A DNA stretch of 64,000 nt from Brachyhypopomus gauderio (lineage: Eukaryota; Chordata; Actinopteri; Gymnotiformes; Hypopomidae), in the NCBI RefSeq assembly GCF_052324685.1, contig NC_135224.1:22769451-22833450 (forward strand). Direction: 5' to 3'. Below the pieces are notes generated by a model. That model ran no database searches, was not told where the DNA came from, and saw nothing but the letters and a program-made list of their open reading frames with translations. Numbering within the stretch: the first letter of the stretch is position 1; each line of letters begins with the position of its first letter. The position numbers and the translations under genes are program-made. Below are positions 1-54,026 of the stretch, one piece after another.

Positions 1-990
1 TTACACACACGATAATATTGGTTGGCTATTTTCCTCAGTCACTGTCCCTCATACACATATACCACATGTTTATGAGAAAATCTAATCTACTTTGGGGAGA
101 ATTAACTAAAATCATACCCCATTAAGTGATTTTGAGTCGTTGCTCCCTTTGAATGAAACTGCAAATTTATACTGAAGTACCACTTTTTTTATTGGTCCAG
201 TTTTCTATTATTACCATGTGTGCCCACCTCAGCCACTTCTCAGAGCAGGAAACAGGATTTCCCTGCTTTGTGTTCCACAGCTTGGAACATGTTTCCTTAT
301 TGCTGAGCTACAGGTCCTCCAGAGTTTCAAATGCTTTCCCCTCAGACCATCAGCAGTTTCACTCTCCTCTCTCCCTCTCCTGATGAGAAGTAACACTTGC
401 TTATGAATGCAGGAAAAAGTACTACAATCTGCAATAGAGCGCAATGGTATAACGCAGAGCAAGTTTAGGCGAGAAACAAACATTTTGATAAGCTCAATTC
501 CAAAATCATGGTTGTGGCCACTGTTCATAGTCAAAAAGCAAGTAGACAAAGATACAGCATAATTTGAGATAAAACAAGGGTAGGAATCGACACAAACAGA
601 ACAAGTACCAAGCTAGAAATACCAAGCTAAAGAAATTCAGACTGTTAAAGCAGTAACAGACAAAATTAATAAAGAAAACGATACAGGCAAACTTTAAGAA
701 AATGAAGGTAAACTAAAATCATCTGTAAACACTTGGGAATAATATATACAAACAGGTGCAGTGGATGTTGCACGGAGATAGTTTCCTCAGTGGGCTGCGA
801 TATTGGAGCAAGGCAGGGATTACTGAAACGGTCATGACAGTCTGCATAACTGCATCTACATGTGTACAAATGTTTGCTGTGCACATTTGTTTGGCTTTTG
901 AAAATAGGTGTAAATAAGTGTATTGATTAAGGCAACTGAGACCATTATCATGACCAAGGATAATAGAATTAAGTATTGCATATATATTTT

Positions 991-1024
<34 letters not shown>

Positions 1025-1243
1025 ATGAGATAGTGAGTATTATGAGAGTAAAAGGAGACACTGCTCAGTAGGGAAGCACGTGGAGTTCATCATTGTTCCT
1101 GTCTTTGCCTCCCTCCCCCAAAAGGATTCACATCCCAACCCTCAAAACCCAGTGAGAGGTGTATTGTAGTGCTACAGAGTCTGGGCTAGAGCTGAAATCC
1201 ACACTCCCTTCCTGGATTATCCTTCTTGGATTACGAATTAAAT
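1..1243. other. mrc1 upstream region, no gene recognised
   Basis: I see no recognisable exon of a neighbouring gene here. A (GT)n run lies at about 990-1024. The 5' UTR and promoter of mrc1 must lie in the right-hand part, but no clear TATA box or start site could be fixed from sequence alone. Confidence 0.5.
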
Positions 1244-43590
<42,347 letters not shown>

Positions 43591-43880
43591 CACACACACA
43601 TACGCATGCACGCACGCACACACAAACGAGCTCCTGGGTTGTAGAGAAGTTTGTTCAACTATACCAAACACAGTGGCCACTAAATACAAAGAGATGAACT
43701 TGCCCCTATCATGTATTGAGAAATTTGTATTCTGGAAAAAAAAGTATAAATTGACAGTTAACACAGAAATTAAACTGTATAACAGTGTACTTATACTGGC
43801 TTCTACAAAGCTGTTCCTGTTCTTGTTCTTGTTGTTGGCCATTTTAATTTTTATTGTAAATAAACTGAAAACCTAAAGGG
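43591..43880 (+). other. mrc1: mrc1 3' UTR with polyadenylation signal
   Basis: AATAAA at 43859-43864, about 270 nt after the stop, is the likely polyadenylation signal. Confidence 0.75.
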
Positions 43881-44916
43881 GCTATAAATGAAAGACATGG
43901 ATTGTTTTATAAAAATTGCATTTTCGTTTTTAAGGGTGAAAACTATCAATCCCTGGAGTACAAACTGTACATGGTTTGATAGTGTTCACACCTTAAAAAC
44001 TGATTATTTTAAACTCAGTAAACATAAACTACAAAACATATGAAGATTTTCTTTCTATGTCTTTCTACTGCCCCTTTGATCCTGCATCCACATTGCTAAA
44101 ATGAAGCTGATGTTGCCATAGTAAGCACTGACTTAGGAAACTGACGCAATCCTCTAAAAGTGGCGCAAACATATTTGCTCATGAGAGGGTTTTACCGATG
44201 TTCTGAATTCCTAAACAAGAGGGAATTTTTTTTCTTCAGCTACAGGGAACACTGAAAGAATGTGAGGTTGGTAATTTCATAATTGGGCTAAATTTTAGAC
44301 AGAGTTTATGTTTAAAGTCCTGTATGTTACTCTGGGGGAAGGAGGCTCTGTTTGATTTTGAAAACCTGTGGGATTTATATTGCTGGACAGTTTTTTTGGA
44401 CAAAATTTGAAGTAATTAGGTTGACTATTAGTGCAGTGGAATGTGTCGTGACTGAAATATGCTGTGTCTGTGGATGTGTGTTTGTTTTGGGCTTGTTTTG
44501 GTAGTAGTGAGAAGTGAGAAAAGTATTTTCTTTAAGCGTGTGCAAAAAAGCTTCAGTTCCATGTTCATAACAAAACAAGTTAACTAGCTCAGTACAAAGC
44601 ATTTCGCTCAACTTTTTTCTCTCATCCTCTATCGCTCTAGCAGATGTGCAGGGAATGTGGTGTGATTTGATATGGAGTACGATGAGAAACTAAAGGCTCA
44701 AGAACAGGGGAGCTGATTAGTGTTGGAGGAGCTGCCTCTGTAAAAAGAAAAGACCATTAATAAAAAATAAAAAAAAACCCAAAATTATCCCCTCCTCTCA
44801 TCCTGTCTCTCATTTCTCTTTGTCTCTCTTATTCACATCATGAGGTTTCTGTGTTCCTCACTATCTTTCTTTCTGTCTGTAACTGTATTGTTAGACATCT
44901 CCTATCACCTGTGCAG
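43881..44916. other. Intergenic, mrc1 to slc39a12 relic
   Basis: No exon or element recognised. Confidence 0.5.
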
Positions 44917-45164
44917 GCAGCTCGGGCTCTAGACCGCGTGCCTGTGTTGGAGAAGGTTTGTGTGGCTCGTGTGTGGTAATGCCCACCCTCTGCAGACTAT
45001 GGACTCTGCAGGGGCTTATCATGGCTCTGAGCAACTGGACGCTGTCTGCAACATGGGGTGAGGATGCCCTGCAGAAGGAAGATGTGGCTACAATGGTCAG
45101 TGACATCTTTCATGCTGTGAAGTGTCCAGAAGACACTAGTGGGCCCCAGCAGCTCTGTGACACA
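44917..45164 (+). pseudogene. slc39a12: Probable slc39a12 ectodomain exon
   Basis: A 248-nt stretch that is open in one frame, with a good acceptor (cacctgtgcag) and a donor (GTGAGA). It encodes ACVGEGLCGSC, which resembles the C-x(n)-CxxC segment of the ZIP4/ZIP12 ectodomain, then EDALQKEDVATMVSDIF and KCPED. Its position between mrc1 and the slc39a12 membrane exons supports the assignment. The match is weak, and no ATG exon was found upstream. Confidence 0.5.
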
Positions 45165-47843
45165 GTGAGAATCAGAGTGCATAAATAAACTTCTAATTGT
45201 GATGCAATTTCACTGGATATCTTTAAAATTTAGTTTGTGTTAAATAAGTATAACTGGAGGAATCATCCAAAGTATTGTGTGTAAATCCACTTCTCAGATT
45301 AGTATTTGTGTGGTGTGGATTACAATAGCCTGTTCTCTACATATTTAGAATTTTTCTATTATTTGGCTGAAGTAAAGAGGCCTATTATGTGTCTGCATGC
45401 AAACGAGAGGACGAAGGTTTATGTCCCTTATGGGAGCATTTGTCTTGTACACAAACATATTAGGTAGTACAACTATTAATTTCACATGTAAGGCCCAATG
45501 ACAGTGATCCAGTCACTGTACTGGAGTTGATCTTCTGTTTACAACATCACTGTCAACATCATAAATGAAGGAAAAATGTGGATGCTTTGTCATGTTATCA
45601 ATTAATTATCAGTTAATGTAATTTGTGATTAGCCATATGCTTGTGTAAACTCATGTGGAGAAAGCACTCGTATCTCAGTTGTACTGCAATAACGAATGCT
45701 CAGGCCTTTTGGTCACTCAGTACATTATTTAAACATTGTAATGATGGTTTTATTGTGATGAAAGCATTTATTAGCTTCAACACTGCACAAGGAGCACTTC
45801 ACAAATATAGATAACACACAACGACACGAGGTGAGACTCAGACAAAGGCAAGCATGGAACATAACGTTGATGCACATTATATACTTTGAAACAAGTTGTA
45901 TAATATACTTTGCCACAAGTGAGATGGCTGAACATACGTACATTGAACCATAGACTACACATACACATGTCCAAGGGGAGGGGCTGTAACATGACAATCT
46001 GTTTTGACAAAAAAAAAAAAAGGTTAGGAACTCCGTTCTTATTTCATATAGCATCGAGTAGTTTCAACATCTGAAATCATTAGAGCTGCAAATGAAATTA
46101 TTCCCTACATTTCTTTCTCAAACAAGTAAACAAAGGCCATCAGGAGCGTCTCCTATGAACTCGGATCTCAGATAAACCAGATTAGAAACACTATTAAACA
46201 GATTTATGACTAGTTAAACATAATATGTGTTGCATCACTGTTGCTTGATAGTTTTGTCCACAAACAAAATATTGGCATTTGCATGTTAATTTCTTGCTAA
46301 TCAGTTTTTTTCTCAGGCATTGGTGCATAGTGGATTAGGTAAACACTTAAAAATTTCTCTGATTTGAAGTTCTACTATAAGTCTTATACTTCTCATTTCT
46401 ATGGTCAGTGCCTCCCCTAAGACTGGTTACTGTCAATACAGGAGAATAATAAATAGGACCACCTCAGTGGGGAGGAATACCTTAAATTTTCAACTCTGCT
46501 ACTCTGTTACATCATCAACATGAGACAGTTCTGTTCCTCCAATGTCTCCTCTTCGCCCTTACTTTCTGATTACTCATACTGTATGCGGGTTCTGACCACA
46601 CCCACGGAACTACAAACATGGGCATAACGGCACGCAGACAACGTAGCGACACGCCCACAAGGAGGGGTCCGGAGCTGTCACCATGACAATATTAAATTCA
46701 TACATAAATTATTAGTCATATAATAATGTTTTGGTAAATGTAATCCATGTGATCTCTCCATTTTTACATTTAAATTATATAGGCCTACTAATAATGGTCA
46801 AAGGTGATTCAATTTGTGTGTATGTATGTGCTCAATGTATTGTTAGTGTATTGATGCAGCACACCTGATGGAGGAGGTGTGACAGACAGCAGAGGTGTTG
46901 AGTCCGCCTCTGTTCCTCGATTGGCAGCTGATATTATCTATCACTTAGACAAGGGCCATTGAGTAAGCAGAAGGAACATCCCTTCACCTGCTTTCTTCAC
47001 CGATTACATCTTCCAGTCTCTTAACCGGACCTGTGACCTACATGTGATGGGTAAAATTAATCTTGAATCTTGGACCTAAAAATGTAAAACCTGGTCAGAA
47101 ATCTCAGAATTCCGAATTCTTAGATCTCCCCTTTACTAGCCATATCAGTCACTAAAACAACTTTTAGTCATCATAGGAATGTTGGTAGAATTAAGACTTT
47201 CAAGTCCCATTGAGACCTAGCAAACCTCATACATGTTTTTATCTCAATCAAGGTTGACTACTCTAATGTTCTAACTGGATTCCCCAAGACCATTCATTGA
47301 CTTTAAATCCCTACTACTAGTCTATAAATCACTAAATGAATTAGGCCTGGAATCCTTTTCAGGTATACTCAATGATATAAAGCCAGTGGGTGTCTTAGAT
47401 CCATGGACACAACCAGCTTGTAGAGCCTAGAATGCACACCATACATGGTGAAGCAGTGCTTACCACTTCTATTGCACAGAATGAGAACTCACTCCAATGT
47501 AGATGTGCCCAAATGTAGCAAATTTAAAAATTAGTTAAAATATTCCTATTGTCTTGTACTTATAGTAGGCATAGCACTTTATTAAGCAGTGCTTTACTCT
47601 GTTACTTCATTGTTTTATTATTGCAATTTTTAAGGAATTTAAAATTGTATTATTCCATATAAAAATGTTTCATGTTCTCATGTTGAGCTTTCGCACAAGG
47701 ATCCCTCTCTGTGTCCTTCCTACGTAACACTGCAAGTATAAGAACATATATTTGTCTGTATAACATTTGTTCTGAATGTTCCAATATGCCTGATACACAT
47801 TCATGATAATTATTGTTTAGGCAAGGCAAGGAAAGTTAATTTG
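45165..47843. other. Region between slc39a12 fragments
   Basis: The ZIP12 exons for transmembrane helices 1 to 3 and the His-rich loop would be expected here, but none could be recognised. A weak LINE-like stretch (LLVYKSLNELG) lies at about 47290-47370. Otherwise AT-rich and featureless. Confidence 0.45.
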
Positions 47844-47848
47844 TATAG

Positions 47849-48185
47849 TGTCACGTTGAGGACCCCGGCCCCTCCCTTTTGGGCGTGTGTTTACGTAGTC
47901 TACGTGCATCGTCTGCGTCTGTGGATATCTCGTGGTGATGGCTATGTCATGTGATAATCCGTCTCACCTGTGAATCGTCTCGTAATCACCTGGGGTTAAT
48001 GTGGTTTGTCTATTTAATGTGCGCTCGCGCAGTGTCCTGTGCTCGTCGTTGTCTAAGTCTACACGTTGTGTATATCTGTTTAGTGTTCGTGCGCCGATTG
48101 CGCAAATATTGTAAAATAAAAGTGACGTTTGTTCTGAAACGCAAGGATCCCGTGTCTCATCCTTCGCCACGAGCCGCGCGTCACA
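47849..48185 (+). repeat. 5' LTR, 337 bp
   Basis: TGTCACGTTGAGG at the start and CGCGTCACA at the end. I see no difference from the 3' LTR at 49859-50195. Contains a TATTTAA-like box and an AATAAA signal near the end. Confidence 0.95.
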
Positions 48186-48213
48186 GAACGACGAGCCGCG
48201 AAGAGACACCAAC

Positions 48214-49716
48214 ATGCCAGGCTACGCCACCCGGCATAAGAAGGCGGATCGCCCCAGCAAGCGGCACCACCGCTCTTCTTCCTCTCCCCCGCGCCGCAAA
48301 GCCCAGCCGACTCGGGCACAGCTTATGCAGGACCCCGAGTGCGCGTACATGCTGTGCGCGGCTCGGGAGACATCCATACCCGAGCTGGCGGAGGAGTACC
48401 GCCGGACAGCGGCACAGGTGTGGGAGGAGAGGCACCCAGCTCCTTCCCGGGAAGGATCACCCATACGGGTGAGTAACCCAGAGCTCCACGAGGCGTCGCC
48501 ACCAGAGGGCGTGCTCGTAGAGGAGAACCCGCCGACGCTGGCGCAACTGGAGGAGGACCCGGTGTGCGCCTTCCAGCTGGCCTCAGCCCGGCGGCTAGAG
48601 GAGAGGGTACCCGAGCTGGCAGAGTCCCTCCGCCAGGGCGCGGTACGGATTTGGAGGGAGCGACACTCCCCTCCATCCCGCGTCCTCTCGCCTCTGAGGG
48701 TGGGCTCCTGCATCTTCGGTGCTACCGAGTCCACCCCAGAGAGCGAGTTTGGGGAGGTGGACTCCGAGGAGGAGCAAGAGGAAGCGGAAGAGGCCTACCC
48801 TCCATCTCTGTGCGATGCCTCCACCATTGACTATGGTGGGGAAGGGGAGGAATCCTACCCCCCGTCGGTCGACGACTACGGTGAGGAGGAGGAGGAGTCA
48901 GAGGAAGAATACCTCCCTCCGCCCGTAGATCCCTCTCCCACCGTCGAGGAGGGGGAGGAGTGCTCCGACGGCGGGTACTCCGCCTACCCCGCTGGAGACG
49001 GCGAGGAGGAGGAGGGCACGGACAGCGACCTCTATTCAGAGGAGGAGGGCAGTCCGCCTCCCTCCGAGTGTTCCGTGGGAACTGTAAAGGGAAGGGGCAC
49101 TCCTGGGGAGACCGCGTCCTCCGGACCTTCCAGGGCCAGCCCCATGGACTATTCCCGGGGTGAGAGACCGGCTAGGTCTATGGAAGGGGTCCTGGAGGGC
49201 GAGGAGGAGCCGATGGACTATGAGGAGGATCTCCCTCACGCTGCGCCTGGCAAGCCCGCCAGCTATGCTGCCTCGGGCACGTCCGCCCGCGGCGCTGCAC
49301 CTGGCACGTGCGCCCGCCGCGCTGCCCCTGGCACGTGCGCCCGCCGCGCTGCCCCTGGCACGTCAGCCCGCCGCGCTGCCCCTGGCACGTCAGCCCACCG
49401 CGCTGCCCCTGGCACGTCAGCCCGCCGCGCTGCACCTGGCGGAGAGCCCGCAGCAAAGGCAGGAGGAGCACCGCCTACCGCAGCGCCTGCAGCACCAGCA
49501 GCTCCGGACCTCTCTCCCCTGCTCGCTCTCCTCCTGGCGCGAAGCCTGGCGCCCATGTCGTGTGTGTGTGTTCCCGTGTTTGTCAGTCATCCCCTTTGTG
49601 TGCCAAACCCGTTTTTCCCTCTTGTGCCACTGTGTGTGAGCGTGCCTGTTTGTGTGTTTGTTCCGTTTAATGTGTCTTCCGTCTTTTCCCCCGTCTTCCC
49701 AGGGAGGGTGTTCTAG
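48214..49716 (+). CDS. Unrecognised 500-aa protein of the LTR element
   Basis: One uninterrupted ORF filling the element interior, with A at -3 of the ATG. Residues 1-31 are basic and Ser-rich. Residues 32-86 and 107-163 are two diverged copies of one module (PTxAQLxxDPxCA ... VPELAE-like ... WxERH ... PSR ... SPxRV). Residues about 171-290 are strongly acidic with YPPS motifs. About 350-430 is a 9-residue repeat around AAPGTSARR. The end is hydrophobic and Val/Cys/Pro-rich. By position it could be a gag-derived structural protein, but I see no zinc knuckle and no match to a known family. Confidence 0.65.
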   Translation: MPGYATRHKKADRPSKRHHRSSSSPPRRKAQPTRAQLMQDPECAYMLCAARETSIPELAEEYRRTAAQVWEERHPAPSREGSPIRVSNPELHEASPPEGVLVEENPPTLAQLEEDPVCAFQLASARRLEERVPELAESLRQGAVRIWRERHSPPSRVLSPLRVGSCIFGATESTPESEFGEVDSEEEQEEAEEAYPPSLCDASTIDYGGEGEESYPPSVDDYGEEEEESEEEYLPPPVDPSPTVEEGEECSDGGYSAYPAGDGEEEEGTDSDLYSEEEGSPPPSECSVGTVKGRGTPGETASSGPSRASPMDYSRGERPARSMEGVLEGEEEPMDYEEDLPHAAPGKPASYAASGTSARGAAPGTCARRAAPGTCARRAAPGTSARRAAPGTSAHRAAPGTSARRAAPGGEPAAKAGGAPPTAAPAAPAAPDLSPLLALLLARSLAPMSCVCVPVFVSHPLCVPNPFFPLVPLCVSVPVCVFVPFNVSSVFSPVFPGRVF

Positions 49717-49858
49717 GCGGTCCGTGGCGGACGCTTCACCAAGGGCAGTCACCTCCCAGACGCAGGACTGAGCGCGTCGGATCCGCCCATCGTCGTGGGT
49801 TCGGGGCACTCGGTCCTGTTGGCACCCCGGGACGGGTAGTGCCCTTGGAGGGGGCGTC

Positions 49859-50195
49859 TGTCACGTTGAGGACCCCGGCCCCTCCCTTTTGGGCGTGTGT
49901 TTACGTAGTCTACGTGCATCGTCTGCGTCTGTGGATATCTCGTGGTGATGGCTATGTCATGTGATAATCCGTCTCACCTGTGAATCGTCTCGTAATCACC
50001 TGGGGTTAATGTGGTTTGTCTATTTAATGTGCGCTCGCGCAGTGTCCTGTGCTCGTCGTTGTCTAAGTCTACACGTTGTGTATATCTGTTTAGTGTTCGT
50101 GCGCCGATTGCGCAAATATTGTAAAATAAAAGTGACGTTTGTTCTGAAACGCAAGGATCCCGTGTCTCATCCTTCGCCACGAGCCGCGCGTCACA
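49859..50195 (+). repeat. 3' LTR, 337 bp
   Basis: Same length and sequence as the 5' LTR as far as I compared. Confidence 0.95.
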
Positions 50196-50200
50196 TATAG

Positions 50201-50757
50201 TACTTATCAACACATGGGCAATTCAAGTTGCTTTACACAGATACAGAATAGTGTAAAATAACATATCAATAAATAACAAACTTTATTACATCTCAAGATC
50301 AGGAAGGTGTATGTCAAGAAGACAAAGAAACTTGCATGAACAATAGATTTTAAACAAAATGAAATTAATGAAAATGTCCATAACTTTAGTCATACTAGTG
50401 TTAAATGAACCAATAAAATATAAAAAATTAAAATTAAAATAAGAAAACATATTAAAAGTTAAATTATTCAAATTGAAATATTCAATTTAAAGAAATTAAA
50501 AAAATAATTAAATAATATAATAAAATATTAAAAAGAAGGTTTTAATTACAGTCAATTAAATATTTAATTAAAAATGCTTAATGAAATATTTTTAAAAGCG
50601 CTTTTAATCAACACTGTAGAATAGCTGGCATAGGAGAGCAGGTGTTTGCAGTCAGTGCACATCACAGCTTCACCAAGCATCTTCCTATTGACTTACAGAC
50701 CTGGAGCAGCTATTACACCAGCTTGGTGTAGGAGGTACTGTCACTCGGAACATAGCA
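50201..50757. other. AT-rich spacer
   Basis: Very AT-rich (many AAAATTAAAA runs). Nothing recognised. Confidence 0.5.
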
Positions 50758-50765
50758 GGGCAAGG

Positions 50766-51612
50766 TAGAGTCCTGCACCGGGTCGGGTACCCGCGGGTAC
50801 CCACGGGTACGGGCAAATAGATGCTGAAACGGGTGGGTTTTACACATACCGAAATTTTACGGGTGGGTATGCGGGTGGGTAAGTTAAAATACGGGTCATT
50901 TTTAGTAGGCTTTTATTTGCTACGTAATGAACATAGTGTTACATTTTGCCTGATTAGCACCTCCCGACGGTGGTGGCGAGCGGGCTGAACTTTACTCTTC
51001 AACCGTTCTGGGGTAATACCCAAACTTCGGTTCTTTTCCAGCGGAAACATGAGCAGAGGCTGGTTATAACGCAGTACTGGGTATTTATTGTAGCTTGCTT
51101 GGTGGTTACAAAGCAAATGGGTGGCCGTGCTAGAACAAGGAAAAATGACGAGAGAGAACTTGGCGTTTAGGATTTGTGATCCAAGAGCGCAGAACGCAGC
51201 TCAAACCTGGGACTGTGGACGATATACTGTTCCTGCACAGTAACCTAGGATAGATTTGTGAACCTATGCGATTTTATTTAGTTGTTATACTGGCATTTGT
51301 TCCCTCTCGTTTTGCAGTTGCTAATTTTAGATAGGAATAGCCATACTGTTCCTGCACAGCAACCTTATATTTTATTTTGTGTTGCACTGACGTTTTTTCA
51401 GAGGCGCATTGAAAAATAAAGTGCTCTATAGGAATACTTTCGATTTGTGTGATTTTTCACGGGCACGGGTGGGTAACGGGTAGAATATTAACGGGTCCGG
51501 GCGGGTACGGATTTAACTTTGAAATAGCCACGGGTTCGTGGGCGGGTGGGTGCTGTACTCTGCGGATATGGGTGGGTACGGGTCTCAAAAATCGGACCCG
51601 TGCAGGACTCTA
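50766..51612. mobile_element. Non-autonomous hAT element, 847 bp, perfect target duplication
   Basis: Inverted ends TAGAGTCCTGCACCGGGTC and GACCCGTGCAGGACTCTA. Perfect 8-bp target duplication GGGCAAGG at 50758-50765 and 51613-51620. Both ends hold clusters of GGGTACCC and GGGTGGGTA motifs. No transposase. Confidence 0.9.
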
Positions 51613-51865
51613 GGGCAAGGCAGAGCACAACAGGTCTCTCTCCACACCTGCCTTATGCATCTAGTCTGGAGCCAACGAGAGAAACCAGAGACTGGACACA
51701 GGTGCACATAAACAAATAAAAGTGATGCAATTTGCATTCAATGCAGGTATGCTGTACTTTACCAGTTCGCGTTCATGGAGACATGTGGTTTTTGATACTC
51801 CCTCAGATGTGTTTCTCTGCCAGTGAGCTACTGGATATCTTCATCATGGATTCCAATTTGTTGAT

Positions 51866-53280
51866 ATCAATCAATCAATCAATCAAATTTTATTTATAAA
51901 GCGCTTTTTACAACAGTTGTTGTCACAAAGCAGCTTTACAAGTGCCGAGTCCTAGCCCCCAGTGAGCAAGCCAAGGGCGACAGTGGCAAGGAAAAACTCC
52001 CTAGTTTTTGCATGAGGAAGAAACCTTGAGAGGAACCAAGACTCAGGGGGGGAACCCATCCTCCTCTGGCCGACACCGGTCACCATGACAACAACAACAA
52101 TTTAGACAGAAAGAAATAAAGAAAAGGAAAAGATGTAGTATTGTCCATCATGGTGTAGGCTTATCCAGTCAGGCAGTAGGTGGCTGGCACTGGATAACTC
52201 GCTTGTCTCTCCTCATCTCATTTTTCCTCGAGCAGACGGGCAGCCATGTGGAGAAAATAAAACAGGGAAAATTAGCTCTGTATGAGGACATATACAGGAC
52301 AGATGAAATTAAACACATTTCTGGAGTGTGGCAGCAACTCCGGCATTAAGTTAAACTATTACAGCCTAGCTAAAAAAGGCAGAACCAGAAGGTAACATAG
52401 GCTTGGGGGCATTCTGAGACAATGGCATCCATCCACTGCACTGTCAACAAACTTGAGTGACCACAAGCAGTGACAGGATAACAGCACCAGCACCCCAGTC
52501 TACCATAAAACCCTTCGTCTATGAACCCCTGGATCTGTACCTTTATCTAAGGGGGGATGTTAATTATCAAACGCTAAAACTAAATAAGTGGGTTTTCAAC
52601 CTAGACTTAAAGATTGTGACTGTGTCAGAGTCCCGGACGCATTTTGGGAGGATGTTCCAAAGCTGGGGGGCCTTATAAGAAAAGGCTCTTCCCCCTGCTG
52701 TTACCTTATTAATTTGTGGAACTAATAACAGACCAGCACCCTGTGATCTTAGTTGACGTGGGGGTTCATAGTAGGAAATAAGTTCCTGGAGGTATTCAGG
52801 AGCAAGCCCGTGTAGTGCTTTATATGTTAATAATAGAATTTTAAAATCAATATGAAATTTAACTGGGAGCCAATGCAGGGCTGATAGGACTGGTCTAATA
52901 TGCTGAAATTTTCTAGTTCTGGTCAGAACTGCGGCATTTTGAATTTTATTTAGATTCCTATTTGAACATCCTGACAGTAGTGCATTGTAGTAATCTAATC
53001 TAGAGCTAACAAAGGCGTGCACCAATTTTTCTGCATCATCCTGTGATAATGCATTTCTTAATTTGGCAATGTTGCGGAGATGTAGAAATGCTATCCTAGT
53101 AGTATTATCTATGTATTTATCAAATGATAGGTCAGAGTCGAGTATGATGCCTAGGTTTTTGGCTACTGTGCCAGGTGTAATGGGATAGTCTGCAAGATTA
53201 AGCATTAAATTTGGAATTTTTTGTCTTGCGGCCTTAGGGCCCACAAGGAGAACTTCCGTTTTGTCCTCATTTAGTTGGTC
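51866..53280 (-). mobile_element. L2-type LINE, 5'-truncated
   Basis: The minus strand carries a 3' tail of (TTGA)n with AAAGCGCTTTATAAATAAAA-like sequence at the left end. ORF 52567-53244 (225 codons) is the C-terminal part of the reverse-transcriptase ORF (NLGIILDSDLSF, LHLRNIAKLRN, SALHWLPVKF, LLTYKALHGLAP). Related to the copy at 55040-60165 but not identical. Confidence 0.85.
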
Positions 53281-53653
53281 AGCATCATCTCAGCCTTCAT
53301 TTGAAGCCTCATTGTGTGTCTGCAGAATGTGTTATGTTGTAGGACATTAGTGATTTATTAAAACCAGGGACAGCAGGTGCCTAAGACCTTTTCCTTAGTG
53401 TACAGAGAACTATGGAGGAGACAGAGTGTACAGAAATAGTCAGTAGAGCCTAATGTCAACCGACAACAGAGTAAAGCAATGCACACACTCACACAAAAGC
53501 ATGCACACAAACATATACACACAAAGCACACACACAAACACACAAATGTGAGCACTCAATTACATGCATGCACATGCTCAGAGTGATTTTGGTCAGTGTG
53601 ATATGGTCAGTGATTTTTATGTTACCATAATGTTCTGTTCTATTTTGTATCAG

Positions 53654-53812
53654 AACCAGGCATGCATCTGTTGGCTGTAATGGTAATAGTGGGTGACAGC
53701 CTCCAGAACTTTGCTGATGGTTTGTTGGTGGGGGCGGCTTTTTCCAACTCTGTTAAGACTGGTATGACAACTACTGTGGCTATCCTGTGTCATGAGGTCC
53801 CCCATGAAATGG
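53654..53812 (+). pseudogene. slc39a12: slc39a12 exon: transmembrane helices 4-5 (decayed gene)
   Basis: Encodes [25 protein letters not shown] and [13 protein letters not shown], clearly the ZIP12 metal-site region. Zinc transporters of this family need the HNxxD motif of helix 4 and HExPHE of helix 5. Helix 5 is kept, but the helix 4 His is Gln (CAG). Splice sites tatcag and GTGAGT are intact and the exon is open. Considered with the next exon, the gene is non-functional. Confidence 0.85.
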
Positions 53813-54026
53813 GTGAGTTGTTTTAGAGATTGAACTTGATCTAAAGATATTAATTTGATTCATGGATATATTTTGAGGACATACAGGGGTTCATTACAGT
53901 CAGGTAATAAAGATGTAATAAAATGATCACAAACAGAATGATCACAGTGATGGTCTTTTTTAATATTGCCAGTAATTCAGAACAAGCTGTCATGCCAGTC
54001 CTTTTTGGGTCTGTCTCTCTCCAAAG

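Larger units (their letters stand above)
47849..50195 (+). mobile_element. Young non-autonomous LTR retrotransposon
   Basis: Apparently identical 337-bp LTRs, a perfect 5-bp target duplication TATAG (47844-47848, 50196-50200) and a polypurine tract GGAGGGGGCGTC directly before the 3' LTR. The 1.67-kb interior has one 500-residue ORF and no recognisable protease, reverse transcriptase, RNase H or integrase, so it must rely on enzymes from another element. Apparently identical LTRs mean recent insertion. Confidence 0.93.

Noticed and set aside
48222..49809. Minus-strand and other-frame ORFs across the 47849 LTR element
   Set aside because: The plus-strand 500-codon ORF spans the interior in the direction of the LTRs. 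The others are shadows in GC-rich sequence.
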